Below the pieces are notes generated by a model, which worked only from the letters and a program-made list of their open reading frames with translations, was not told the origin of the DNA and made no database searches. A stretch of 60,000 nucleotides of DNA from Symsagittifera roscoffensis (taxonomy: Eukaryota > Xenacoelomorpha > Acoela > Convolutidae), in the NCBI RefSeq assembly GCF_963678635.1, contig NC_087068.1, positions 42,433,649 to 42,493,648 of the forward strand. Reading direction: 5' to 3'. Position numbers and translations under genes: made by a program. This document shows positions 18,747 through 30,011 of the stretch, one piece after another. How positions within the stretch are numbered: the stretch's first letter is position 1; the number at the start of each line of letters is the position of its first letter.

Positions 18747-21700
18747 TTATAAAATAAATACAAGAAAAAACATGACGGTATGAATGATCAAGAAAACTCG
18801 ATCAAGGAATTTAGCAAAATAAACCCATCCAAAATATTCGTCAGATATTTGTGCTCCTTTGTCGAAGCTGCATTTGTTGTTCGTTTCGTTGACAGTTTCA
18901 TAGTCTCTGATGGATTCGTCAATTTTTGAAGTTTCAGTTTGCTCCTTAGTTGATTCAGTTCTGCGTTGGATGTGTGATTGAAACTTCGTGGGACTGGGAG
19001 GCATACGTTTTAAGCCCAGTAATTTGACCAGTGTTCCTGCAAGTACTTTTTCTAACCAAGAACCGAGTCTGTCTCCTGTCTCTCCTTGATGGTGGATTGA
19101 AACAACTGAAATAAGTTATTTTTAAAGCTAACATGAGAAGCCGGAAAGAAAACAAACATAAACAAAAACATCATGACTTTTTTTCAAAAAAAAAATTCGA
19201 AATAATTGTCAATGCTTATTTAATATAGATCTGACCATTTTTTTTGTAAGCACTCCTAATACAACACAGTGTTTTTTTTTTCAAATTAGAAAAACTTAGC
19301 ACCCTGAAAATTTTTTGAAAAATTTCGGGTACATATTCACTTAAAACAATCACGAAAAAGTGAGATCAATACTCCACTCAAAATAGCCATAGAGTGCGCA
19401 GAAATATCAATCTGTTCCGTTTATTACGCCCGCCTCATAAACTTTTTCTCGGCATAATAATTCAGCTATAAAATTTTTATGAACTGAGTGGAAATTTCCC
19501 AATAATATTGTTAGACCATGCGAACTTTTCTGCTCAGAGGTAACCAAAATGTGAGTTAAGCTTTTGAAAAAAAACTTCTTAAATTTGAGAAAATTTGCCG
19601 AAAAATTTCTATGGTGGGAAAATAATATTGATCGTGATTAATGTACATGAGCGAAGCGGAAAAACCCGGAATATTCTATAGTTCACATAGATGTTTGTGA
19701 AAAAACTTATATAGTAGTTTGAATGAATTTTATCAAAAACCTGAAGCAAACCAAAAAGGCCTATGGGTTAAATGAAGTTTGTCGGAGCATCTCTATGAGT
19801 TGAGCCTTCCCCGAGGTGTCCATAATTTAAAAAAAAACCTTTGGGAAAGTTTCATTAAGTTAATATGAGTAGATGAGCTGAACGGTTTGAGCCAGAAAAA
19901 AGTGTATGAGCTGATTGAAATTTGATCGAAAAATATTTGGAAAACAACCTAAATTTTCCTGTAATTTCCGAAAACTGTTCATGACAGTTTTGAACAGAAA
20001 AGTAGAATTTTGAGGCTAAAAAAACTAACAAAGAAAAATTCGCAATAAATGTTACTTACTGAAAAACTCCGATTTTAACGACTTTCGCATGCGTTGTTTT
20101 TCTCTTCAAAATTTCTACTATTTCTGATGATTGACGTCTCTCCGAGAATCTTGCTCAACCCATAACGGTGTTGCCGACAAACTTCGCTGAACTCAAAATT
20201 GTATAGTGAAAGTTTTGAATCCAATCATGAGCTTTATAGATACTTCTAATTTTGCAACTCTATTAAATTGATTTGGTGCATACCAATGGTTGAAGCGAGG
20301 CAGTTTCCTGACAAATGCAAAACGACGCACATCATCTGGCTGAACATTTTTGGTAGGTGAAGGGAACTAGCTGGCAATACCTGCGGTAGCGTGCCAAAAA
20401 ACACCATCTGGGCCAAAAGGATAGTAGCCGAGAAAGAGATTTTCTCCCCAGATTCGACAGGAATTATGAAGCTGAGAAATGAAAGAGTGTAGACTGCGCC
20501 GAAAGGCACCACAAACGCAATTAGGTAAAACCTACACCTCTTTTCCTCATACTTCACATAACAAAATGCACAAGTGAAGAAATAACAACAAAAAAAATAA
20601 AAGAAATCATTCCACTTTTTAAGCTTTTAAATCAACATATTTTTATAAAATTAAAGTGAACAGACAATTGGAAAAGCCTCAAAGAACTCAAGTGAGACAG
20701 ACAGAAAAAAAATGATTTTTTGAACTTTTTACATTTCGAGAAAAAATACATCAAGTAGAGAAAAATTAATTGACAGTTATTTTTTCCCGGTAAAAATAAA
20801 AATCACAATCCAACTTCTACTATCGCAAGTAGAGAAAAATGAATTGACAGTTATTTTTTTCCCGGTAAAAATAAAAATCACAATCCAGCTTCTACCTTAG
20901 CTATTCATCTTTTTTTTCGCCATTTCCGTTTCGTAATTGGAGATTGTAATCTGCCCTCCTTTTGGCAAAAGAAATTGAACTGCAGTTAAAAATAAATCAA
21001 AAATCAAATCAGCACAACTCAATATCATCACGACTTACTTAAGTGACTTCATTTACTCATATCAAATTGAATCAATATTTCCCCAATAGAAAATTGAAAG
21101 TTTATTGAAAAAGTTAAAACTTAAATTTCTAACTCGTTTTATTTAATTTTCTCTTGTTGAGTCTGCCAATTTACCAGTTTAGTGAATGTCTGTCAAGGAA
21201 AAGAGGAAAGCCTTGGGCGTCTTTTCAAATGAACAGTGACACGGATTCTTCCATATGTCTTGTATTCCCAATTCATTTGGTAGACTTGCAATAAAACAGG
21301 TCTCATCAAAATCCACTGGTCGTTTTCTTTGTATAAGTCAAGAGGCCGCTCAAACTTCTCCGTCACATTGTTCAAGAGGTTTTCATCAATTTCTAAACAA
21401 AAACCCAAAAACGCAAACTTTTGAACACTAAGCAGCTTTTGAAAAAAAATTCATCACATTTTGTTTCACCTCTACAAACACTTACGAAATTTATATTGCT
21501 CGTTGGTGGCAATAAAAGGTTCAAAATGGAAATTGCAGATTTGCTCGTCTTGAGGGAAGTTTGTGGGGTTGAATTGACAGGACAGCTGGAAGGTTGCATA
21601 CGTAGCCCACGCAAGAACTTTGCCGCTCGAGTAGACTGCTTGTCTGCTGAAACCCTCATAAATAACATCCGTAGCATCCTCCAGCACTGAAAAACCCAAC

Positions 21701-24700
21701 CTGGTTGTACATCAAGCGGCTCTCTTGCACTCTCCTCTTTTGCAAAAGGGTGGGTGATTCGTTACTGGGTACAATTTTGCATATACTTAACCGTTAAATT
21801 AATTCATTGTATGGGGGGCATTTCTTTACCAACCAGTGTGGTAACTGATAGGAGTTCTGGAAACTAATTGTGCATTTAAATAAAAAAATTCAGAATGTTC
21901 ATACAAACGTCTTTTTACGGCTCAGTTCAACAGGCCTAAGTTCCGTACGCTGTATGGTTGAACTGAACTTTCAAATCGTCGCTTTCAGGTCGGCTCAAAT
22001 GGTCTTGACAATACTAGTAAACATATTATATAACTAGATAACATTAAGGTTACTGCAACTGCAGTACCACGTGGAAAGAAAAATTTATCACTTAAAATAC
22101 AAATTTTTTTAAATAAAAAATAAGAGATTTTTGGTACTCACTTTAGCCAGTTTCATAGAATATTGGTTGTGGTTCTAAGTTTCTTCATGGTTTTCCCATG
22201 AGGTCTTCCAATCCCATGGGTACTCGCCACGTTCTCGAGATATCAAGCGATGCATGAGCGAAATTTTTTTGAATTGGCGTTTTTCCAGTAGAACAAAACC
22301 AATCTCCATTGGCTTATCCCTCCTCGTCTTGAATGAGGCTAGTTTCTTTCAATAGGCAACTAGAGCTGCTTAGCTGAGATCTGGTATGTCCTCTTATGAA
22401 GTTATCATTTCAACAGATTGTTCGATTGGGTCATCAAATATCTCTGATTTTTGGTTCTTGTTGGGTCTACCACTTCTTCTGATTTGTGCTCCCGATGTGT
22501 CCTCTTGATATGATTCGTCTGAAAACCCAGAAAGGGCGTCAAATGTTGCTATCCCTGCATCATCTGGTCTATCCTTTTCTTTAAAAACTTTTTTCGCTGT
22601 ATTCTGTACCCCGCGTCAACACTTGATTGGCCAGATTTTCCCATTCTATTTTCCCATTTCCCATCCTGATTTTGAAAAGCGTCTAGTATCACTTCCGAAG
22701 ATGAATTTCGGTCACTTTTCTTGAGCATTCCGGTTGTCGACTTTTTCGGTGTTAAGCTGCTGGGTTCTGTATCGGTTCTCGATTTTTCGGGCATCTGATT
22801 CGTGGTTTTTGGTTTGTCCTTTACAACCTCTTGTATCTCTTGCTTTTCTGGCTTCTTCAACCGTTGGTTTTGGTTCCTTCTTTTTGATGGCTACTTCCTG
22901 TTGAGTTTTTGCTCAAGACACCACTGGTCCTGCGTTATTCGGTTTGGCTTTTTTATTAGCTAAATCAAAGCCTCCTCCAGAATCTCTATCTTTTAGTTTG
23001 ACTATCGCTTCACTATTCAAGGGCCGGGAACAGTCTTGAACTGTTCCCGGCATTTTTTTGTTTGGTTAACGCTTCTGCAGCGTCTTTCCTCAGAAGCATA
23101 TCCAAAAGGTGGTTTTATTTCCTTTCGGAAATGCTTGCGTTTTGATTCCTCTGTTGGATTTTTGGTCTTGTACTTGCTGGTTCATTTTGATCTGCTTCCT
23201 CAGTCCACTTTAATGTCTACTGCAGCATCCGCTCTAACACTTTTTCTGTTAATCGATCCGACTGCTGTTCTAGTAGTTCAAATAGTTTCGAAGCGGGTTG
23301 GTGATGGCTTCGCGGTTTTTTCTGCTCTCGTCTCGTCTTAGCTGATTTGGAAAAATTTACGAATTGTGGTTCTGGCTTACCTCCTTTACGAATCTTTTTC
23401 CTACGAAAAAAGCATTTCTTTTCTTATATCCGGATTTTTTGTGCTCGTCATGTTCACTCTTCTACGAATATCATTGTCTGACGCATATCTGCACTCAGCA
23501 TTGCACTTGGTATTAACCTCAACCAGACTCTTCGCGCATGTTTCCTGTCTTTGGCTGACGACAGCTGCCGATTGAACAGCGGACTTTTCTCCCTACTGCT
23601 TTGACTCCTCTTTACTGTTTTCGCGTTCTCACGAGATTTTTCGATGCTTTTTTTGAGCTGTGATGCCGTGGGACTGATTTTTACAATTGCTGTTTATCTA
23701 AATTTTCAGAGTTAGTTAAGAACTTGTCTCTTTTGATTTCAGTTTCGTTTTTTTTTTGGTAAACGTCCAAAATGTATTTCAAGTTTTGCTTGTTCCACCT
23801 GAGGTTTGCGTAGTATCGTGCTACCGCAGAGTTTCACTGATGTATTGTTTTTGTCCAATAGCATGAAACACAGTTTTTTTTTATCGTTTGAACTGTTCCC
23901 TTAACCATATTGCACCCTCGGTGGTCAATTTCGAGTATCGAGTATCGATCAGTTGCCGGTAATAGATTGTTTTTTTTTATTTATATGAAATTCCAATGGC
24001 GCCGTTTAGTCGAGTTGCACTTCATGACCCGGCTGCATAGCAGTGCTAGAGTTTTGAACGAGGTTTTAGGATTGGAAAAATCAGCTTTTTTATTGTATCT
24101 GGTGTATTCTCTACATTCTTCCCCTAAGTTTACAATGTCTTTATGCATGTGGGGCTACTCCAAATATTTAAAGATGTCGAGCATAACTTCCTGGTCAAAG
24201 TGTCAACGATGTGTCGTTTTCATCCACCATTATGCAATCACCTACAACTGCCATTTGATGCCCCAACGGGTTCGTATAGGGCCCTAGCAGCTCGAAGCCA
24301 TGGCTATTGTTCCTCTTGGTTACTCTTCGGAGACGATAAATCCACCGGTCTTCTTTGCCTGTGATTAGCTCTGCTAGGAGACTCTTGTCAAAAAGTCTTG
24401 ACCATTTAAAAAATTCCTCTTCTCCAAGCTGTGTGGACAGTTGGAATTCACTTTTTTTGGAAAGATGGCTGTCTGTTCTGCTTGGTGCAATTATGCCAAA
24501 ATCTGGGTCAACTTCCGCGTCTCCTAGTGAAAGGTCCACTTCTATTTTTGAGATCTCATCTCGATTGGTACTTGTTTCAATCGGTTCTGTGTAGGGTCTG
24601 TGTGCTGTCCTATTACTGAGCTGGTTTTTAACTCTAGCATGTTCCCTGGTCTGACAGGATTGTCTCCGACCACTAAGTCTCAGAAAAAATCTTTCTTGTC

Positions 24701-27700
24701 GACTGATCAGTGTCCGGTCTGCTTTTCCTAGCTCTCCAGTCCACCTTCGGCATGTCCGATTCTGAGCTCAACGATTCTCATTTGTCTCTTGTCCTCCTCT
24801 TTGTTTTTCTGGTTCTCTGGAAGGTTGTCTCTGTAACCTCCTCCTTTGTAAATCGTTTTCAATCTCATGTTTGCTAGCTTCTCCGATCATTTACACTAAC
24901 AATTTTTTTTTTGATTTTTCTTCTTGTTTTCTTCTGAACTATGGATTTTGAAATTGTCTGACTGTATTGGATGACAAAAAATTTGCAAAAACTGCCTTTT
25001 GGCAATTTTGAGAGTCTTGAGTTTTGAACGTTTTCGTTCCGGAAAAACTTATCTTGTTTTGGAAAATTTTGGTTGCTTTGACAACCGTACGATGACGGGT
25101 CGTGTTTGTACTCGTTTCTATCAAGCTCAAAATATTCTAGAACATTTTCGTTTCAGTTGGGCTGGCTGAACCTACTCATCACTTAGTCTACTCTTTAAAC
25201 AGTTGAGTGCTTTATGGAAAATTTAAATGGACCTAATTTCAGATTTCTCATCTAGTTCAGATTCTGGCCAAGAATCACTATTTGGCTCCCTTGATAAGTA
25301 GTCAACTATGCCCAAGGATTTCCCCTGAATTTCAATCATTTTGAGATAAAACGGTAGCAACCTGTCCACCCACCTGTTAAGTTGAGATTGATAGGTTTTT
25401 TTAAACTGTTTCCGTCCAAAGCTGATGTTCGTGCTTTGCGATTCGTAGCGATTATGAACTCTTTAACGAGAAGATAGTGTTTAAACCGGCTTACGAAGCA
25501 AACAACTGCAAGCAGTTTTAGTACATTCGTGGAGCACTTTTTTTCATGGATGTTTTGGTAGCGTGATGTAAATATTCTTACTCCCTAGATTTTGTGGCAG
25601 GGTTGCCACTAAACCATTTTGACTGGCATCATATTTAGCACGCGTGTCTTTTAAAGGGTCAGAATAATTTATCTTTGAGAAGTTTGCAAATATTTTTTCA
25701 TCTCCGCGAAAATCTCTGAATGGTCCTTCTCCCATTCAGGTTTTTTCAATATTTTTCAATTTCTTCTTTTTGTTTTCGTTGTGTAACAAGGGTCGAAGTT
25801 TTTCGGTTAAAGTTGTGCATTCGGGTTAAACTTTGTGAAGTGGTTAATACTACCAAGTGATGAAAGACCTAATTTGTTTAGGGGACTTGGGGGGTTTATT
25901 TTTGTGATGTTCGGTATGACTTCGCTTTCCCAGAGATAATTTCCATGCCATCTACTCTTTCCTGAAAAAATTCACATTTAGAGACCTTTAACGCTAGATT
26001 CTCCCTGTACAATTTAACTAGTACTATAAATATGTCGGCTAGGAAGCAAAAGGCATTTTGAGCGTGGTTTAGAGTTATATTCATTGCTTTTTGAGACTCT
26101 GCGGGCATGTCGGCTAGTCCGTAAAAACTTGTAAGAAACTTGTAGATTTTTGCCGCGTGTCCCCCAAAAACATTGAAATAACAATGTTTCGCTGTTTTCT
26201 CAGTCAAATTCGATTAACTATAAGCGTATTTTAGATCCAGTTTTGTAAAGTATAAGTTTGTCGTTGTGTCAGCAGTAACGACTGGACTAGCCTAATCCAA
26301 TAAATCTTACCTTTTCAGCTTTTGGTACGTAATTTATTGTGTTTGTGCAATTATTGGTTTCGCGTTCAAATTGTCGTTTTTATCGTAATAACTGTTGGGG
26401 GCGATGAAACAGTCACTATTGCACTTGTCAAGTCGTTTTATAAGACCTTCCGCTAATAGTTTGTTAGGTTTAGGTTGTACTTTCTCTTGAGTTTGTATTG
26501 GTAAGTTATTTGTTCACTACATGTTTTTTTGGTTTTCTCTGTCGCTCAAATAGATTTTTGATTGTTTTGTGAAACTGTTCTTTCCAACCTTCTGACTGCT
26601 CGCACAGTAGCACGTCAAAATTCGGTTTTCCTAAGGAGCTGGCCTCTGGGTGGCGTTCATTACCACTTTCTTTTGTAGTTCCAATCCTAGGATATATATA
26701 CTACCTCTCTCTGTAATCAGAAAGGATACATTTGGCAATTCCCACCTCGCTGAACGAATGTTTATTTTGAGTTCGCCAAGAATCATAAATTTGGCGCTTT
26801 TAGTGATTTGTTTTGTACTGAACATGGGCTTCTGCGTACATCAATCTTTTTGACACTTAGATCTCCATTTTTTCCTGTTTTATTTTCTTTTGTTTGCCTA
26901 TCTCTCTTGGACGTACAGTTCGATCTGGCTAAAGGCAGTGTTTTTTGTCACTCTCGACATGATCTCGAATGCCTCACAAAAACCAAGTTTTGTATAGGAT
27001 TGCACTCGTCGTCAGAGCTATCGACATCGTCTGCCACTTCGCTTACTTGTTGTGAACGACATATTTTGATGATATGATTCGGCTTTGGGCATTCCTTGAT
27101 TGTTTTCCCCCTCAAAGGAAACTGTAAACAAAAAATTTTTCTGTAAATGTTCTGCCATCTCTTTTGCAGGGTCGTTTTCAATGGTAGATTTTGTATTGTT
27201 CTTGTTTTGTTGTTGTCGTCTTTTAAAATTGTTTTTTTTTTCTTCTAATTTGCGGTCCAGAAGACTAGCTTGTACCTGCAGTATTGATATTTGATCTGTC
27301 TAATGCTTGTGTTGTCTATTCACTCTGTTTAAATTTAAGCGCTCTTTTTTGGTACTTCATCGTAAAAGAGTGTTTTGAAAGTCAGAAAGTCCTGAAGAAC
27401 GACGTTCTTCATCTTCGAGTGAAGAAGTCTCGTACTGACTCGTCTTCTAGTGCACCCGTTTCTGACCTCGCTGCTTGCGCAATTAGTGTTGGTGGAACAT
27501 TTCCAGTGATCCTCCTTTTCCTTGATGTCGATCGAATCGTTTATAACGTTTTTACATTACATTTTGTCTTTTCAGTGGCAGCTTTCGCTAAGGCTACCAT
27601 CTCTAATTTAGTTAACTTTGTATAATTTAGTTAACTTTGTATAAAGATTCTTCCGGAAAAATATTTATTTTTCCTCTGATCCCAGCGTGGAAAATAATCT

Positions 27701-28922
27701 GGATATGAGCATTTTCTCTACTTCATTGTAGTACACGTGTACTACACGTTATGACTGACTTTTGGGCCGCGTTCTCTCCGCTGTTCATTTTCAACCTGAA
27801 CCTAGTCTTCTACCACTCTGTCTCTTGGTGCTCTTTCTGCGACGGCTCTTTCTGCGACGGCTCTTGGTGCTCTTTCGGCTCTTTCTTCTTCCGATCGGGG
27901 CCTTTCTGGTCTCGGAGCTGGCTTTTCTAAGACCGGATTCGGATTTTCCAGTAAAATTTCCGGATTTACATTTTCTTCACCGTTACTGCCATGATAGATT
28001 GATGTTCCGTGGTGGATCCGAGCTCGATGTAGTCCAAAAAAACCGGAATTCCATCTCGGTTTTGTTGTCTCGACACAAAAACCGTGCTACCTGCTATATG
28101 TGTGTGGTAACTGATAGAAGTTCTAGCAACTCAGTTGTTTGAAACTAATTCTTCATTTAAAAAACGAATTCTCCCATAGTTCTTTTCGCAGCTCATTTCA
28201 ACTGGCCTGAGTTCCATACGCTGTATGGTTGAAATAAATATTCAGTTCAGGTGGGCACAAATGGCCTTGACAATCATTGTAAACACGTTATATACCTAGA
28301 TAACATCACGATTACTGGTACCGCAGTATCACAATTAGGTACCAGAGGGGCGTAAATAGTCAAAGCGATTCCATCAATCCTAATAAAGCAATCGCATATT
28401 CCGTTATTATCCAAATAAAATCAATTATGAACCAGTTTCAAAGGTTTTGTTGGGATTTGATATATTTTCAGATTACGCTAGTAATTGAAATCTAATTAAC
28501 GTTGAACCGCTCTTAAAAAGCTGTACTGGTTTTTTGAAAAAAAGGTGTTGGTTCAAATTACCAATATCGGGTGTCCAAAAAGTTTCAGATGGGACCAACA
28601 GATAGTCCGGTAGTCGTTCTTTTTTTCCATTGACTATTCTGTTCCAGGCTGCATTTTCACTCTTGTAATGGATGGCAAGCCACATTCTAACTTGCCAAGA
28701 TCCTTCTTTTTCGTTTATGCTCAGAATCTGCATAATGTCTGTGTACATGTTAACACTGTTATTGAACATGTCATACGGTGATGTGTATTTCGGAATATTT
28801 TCTCTAAGTTTGATCATTAGTGTAATTTCATCTTCAACTCCATTTGAATCACAGGAAAAAATCTCAAATAAGGATATAATCAAAATAAAGAAGAAATTTA
28901 TAAAAACTGGCGCGAACAGCAT
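18747..28922 (-). CDS. Cys-loop ligand-gated ion channel subunit, nAChR-like, five exons (intact copy)
   Basis: Proposed CDS is complement(join(18747..19105,20284..20537,21212..21392,21486..21686,28562..28922)), 451 aa, in frame throughout. Exon 1: signal peptide (about residues 1-23) and the first part of the ligand-binding domain, ending WTPDI. Exon 2: VLEDAT, then the Cys-loop Cys157-Cys171 with FPQD. Exon 3: end of the domain, up to LKRRP. Exon 4: TM1 from about 251, GEK before TM2, TM2, TM3. Exon 5: cytoplasmic loop starting VVSIHHQGETGD and TM4 at the extreme C-terminus. There is no vicinal Cys pair, so it is probably a non-alpha, cation-type subunit. Donors and acceptors are GT-AG except intron 3, which needs a GC-AG (or AG-AG) junction. 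Intron 1 (6.9 kb) contains retroelement RE2 on the same strand. Relationship to the plus-strand family is same superfamily only; the sequences are divergent. Confidence 0.8.
19106..20283 (-). other. Intron 4 of the minus-strand receptor
   Basis: Donor ATTG/gtatgc at 20284/20283, acceptor tatttcag at 19106. Joining gives ...LASTI-VVSIHHQ..., the expected end of TM3 followed by the cytoplasmic loop. About 1.2 kb of AT-rich sequence with no gene seen. Confidence 0.75.
20538..21211 (-). other. Intron 3 of the minus-strand receptor, non-canonical
   Basis: The exon 3 frame runs through LKRRP into a stop with no GT donor before it. CCAAG/gctttcc (GC donor) joined to aaaagag/GTGTAGG gives KRRPRCRFYLIAF, matching the pre-TM1 consensus of the family. 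CCA/aggctt with gaaaag/AGG (AG-AG) gives the same protein. A 74 bp direct duplication lies inside at 20752-20895. Confidence 0.6.
20752..20895. repeat. 74 bp tandem duplication in intron 3
   Basis: CAAGTAGAGAAAAAT...CAATCCA(A/G)CTTCTAC occurs twice with a 74 bp period. Also present at about 31759-31902 in the right unit. Confidence 0.85.
21837..22070 (-). repeat. 3' LTR of RE2
   Basis: 234 bp, TGTGGTAACTG...GCAGTACCAC. Shares CGCTGTATGGTTGAA, the CAAATGGYCTTGACAAT block and CTAGATAACAT with the other LTR. Confidence 0.8.
22549..22860 (-). pseudogene. RE2 charged Lys/Ser/Thr-rich frame downstream of integrase
   Basis: About 100 codons, rich in Lys, Glu, Ser and Thr, probably disordered; no family recognised. 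Neighbouring minus-strand frames up to about 23.6 kb are similarly charged (for example KKKEPKPTVEEARK and LLEQQSDRLTEKVLERMLQ). Position after integrase suggests a polyprotein tail or accessory ORF. I see no env signature here. Confidence 0.3.
23023..23051 (-). other. Perfect 12 bp GC-rich hairpin in RE2
   Basis: GCCGGGAACAGT (23023-23034), loop CTTGA, ACTGTTCCCGGC (23040-23051). On the element strand an A7 run ends just before the stem. Conserved in the duplicate at 34030-34058. Confidence 0.7.
24195..24539 (-). pseudogene. pol: RE2 integrase C-terminal fragment with GPY motif
   Basis: The frame contains VTKRNNSHGFELLGPY, then NPLGHQ and VGDCIMVDE. A G-P-Y block following a basic beta-strand-like segment is the GPY/F module at the C-terminus of Ty3/Gypsy integrases, which helps target insertion. 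The catalytic core upstream (about 24.6-25.1 kb) is too decayed for me to place. Confidence 0.5.
25235..25735 (-). pseudogene. pol: RE2 RNase H and connection domain remnant
   Basis: Near 25.6 kb the minus strand reads AKYDASQNGLVATLPQN, the start of a Gypsy RNase H (D-A-S-x-x-G-L). About 300 bases on, in another frame (near 25.38-25.24 kb), it reads RWVDRLLPFYLKMIEIQGK, soon followed by VDYLSREP, the typical connection sequence of the family. At least one frameshift separates them. Confidence 0.7.
25896..26207 (-). pseudogene. pol: RE2 reverse transcriptase fragment
   Basis: Contains FYGLADMPAESQKAMN (family FYGL...P..FQ), the active-site region CFLADIFIV where FLDD is expected (one catalytic Asp is Ala), and ENLALKVSKCEFFQERV. 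The fragment covers the RT palm; fingers and thumb are in other frames. Not active. Confidence 0.75.
26631..26825 (-). pseudogene. pol: RE2 aspartic protease, C-terminal part
   Basis: Reads LPNVSFLITERGSIYILGLE, matching the flap-to-ILG(L/M)D end of retroviral-type proteases. The catalytic DTG lies upstream and is not seen in this frame. Confidence 0.5.
26948..27300 (-). pseudogene. gag: RE2 gag C-terminus and zinc-knuckle remnant
   Basis: Two overlapping frames. One (about 27300-27180) is a charged coiled-coil-like stretch with LLDRKLEEKKNN. The other, 27181-26948, contains ECPKPNHIIKICRSQ, a degraded CCHC knuckle of the nucleocapsid that binds RNA (first Cys pair disrupted), followed by an acidic DSSDDE stretch. 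Confidence 0.5.
27728..27745. other. 18 bp perfect palindrome
   Basis: GTAGTACACGTGTACTAC, centred on an E-box-like CACGTG, in the gag region of RE2; repeated in the duplicate at about 38735-38752. Function unknown. Confidence 0.6.
27797..28010 (-). pseudogene. gag: RE2 gag N-terminal charged region
   Basis: A minus-strand frame of mostly Glu, Arg, Pro and Ala with an internal repeat (RAVAERAVAERAPR) ends in a stop near 27797. It follows the 5' LTR by about 90 bases, where a gag leader or N-terminus would be. The capsid blocks seen in RE1 and RE3 were not found here. Confidence 0.35.
28103..28332 (-). repeat. 5' LTR of RE2
   Basis: 230 bp direct repeat of 21837-22070 with numerous substitutions and small indels. 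Confidence 0.8.
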
Positions 28923-30011
28923 TTTTCAGTATATATTGGAACTACAAAAACTTGTGATATCCTTTTATTAAAAATAAATCAAATCATTTCGCTAAAAGGT
29001 GAAAAAAAAAAACGATTGCATTAAAATTACTTTCAAAGTTTGTGAATTATGTATGTGAGTTAATCGCGGATTCTGAATTTAATTCAGCAATATAAACTCC
29101 AATCACGATTTAATCACGGCACTTATTTTATTTATGTTTCACCGCTTTTCTGGGCACCTTTGACAGTTTTTCTTAATTTTTTTCGAATTATTGAAGTTTA
29201 TGAAAAAACAAAAAAAAATGAAAAGAAGAGAAAAAACCGTAGAAAGCCGGTAAAAAATGAGCAACCGTATTCTAACTTAATTGTTGTTAACTGTTGTGTA
29301 GCAAAATTGTCATTCAGTGTTTTTTATCTTAACTGAAGGCGATAACTTGGATTATTTTCGAGTCCTCGAGCAATTTTTGGAGCCAAGCTGTAGTACTATT
29401 TTTGAAAAATGATTAACTTGATTACACGTGCAGACAAAAAAGCGTATCATACAATTTCATACTATAAAAAAACAAATTTCTAAATAAAAGTAATGGAATT
29501 TATGTTTTGCTTAGAAAAGAGTTAGTTGTTCTGGTAGATTCGGCAAGGCATGTTGACGAAGGATGGGACTCTGGCATCCAACCTTACTTCAGTGGTACCA
29601 AACCCAACGTTTGGAACTAAGTGGTTTTTGGTCTCAAAACGAAAGCTGAATTTTTTCTCTCAGATCAAACGAAAACTAAATTTTACCGGCTTTTCAAGAG
29701 CAACACGACGAATAAATCTGAGTAGTCATGACATGCAACACCGTCAAGCGTTTAAAAGTTTAATCCCAAAGTTTTTTGCGATCAGGGTTTGACAATAGTT
29801 TGAGACGACTACAACCAGTCGCCATTCATCATTGTGTGTTCTTTTTTACAACAATTTCAAATGCCTTACGCGCGTCGAGTACAACTAATTTGCCGTACCA
29901 AGGGCGACGAACTGACCGAACAATCGTTCTCAGAATTTTTCTCCAGATAATTTTCATAGTTTTAACTAGTCACTTCTGACGGGATTTCGAAAAAATAATC
30001 GGAGAAGTATT
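28923..30011. other. Upstream region of the minus-strand receptor
   Basis: About 1.1 kb 5' of the start codon at 28922, AT-rich; no gene or clear promoter motif. Repeated at 39930-41020. A weak minus-strand match to a reverse-transcriptase-like phrase near 29.88 kb was not accepted. Confidence 0.5.

Larger units (their letters stand above)
21837..28332 (-). mobile_element. LTR retroelement RE2 in receptor intron 1 (Ty3/Gypsy-like, degenerate)
   Basis: LTR direct repeats of about 230 bp at 21837-22070 and 28103-28332 begin TGTGGTAACTGATAG and end GCAGTAYCAC. Minus-strand frames between them give, in order, gag (28.0-27.0 kb), a CCHC-like knuckle, protease, RT, RNase H with connection domain, and an integrase C-terminal GPY block: the Ty3/Gypsy order. 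Each is broken by stops and frameshifts. The LTRs differ at many sites, so insertion is old and precedes the 11 kb duplication. No clear target-site duplication or PBS. It lies in the 6.9 kb intron 1 in the sense orientation. Confidence 0.85.

Noticed and set aside
23036-28142. Plus-strand frames rich in Leu, Phe, Ser and Cys across 23-28 kb (and the duplicates at 34-39 kb)
   Set aside because: They are antisense to recognisable minus-strand retroelement fragments; no motif of their own.
28323-28346. Target-site duplication for RE2
   Set aside because: Flanks read ACCAG on one side and ATTAG on the other; ACCAG also appears 10 bases further, but using it would extend one LTR beyond the other.
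28672-28971. Plus-strand 99-codon frame
   Set aside because: Antisense to exon 1 of the minus-strand receptor.
29840-29960. Minus-strand phrase KLVVLDARKAFEIV resembling a non-LTR reverse transcriptase
   Set aside because: A single short match with stops directly after it and no second RT motif nearby.
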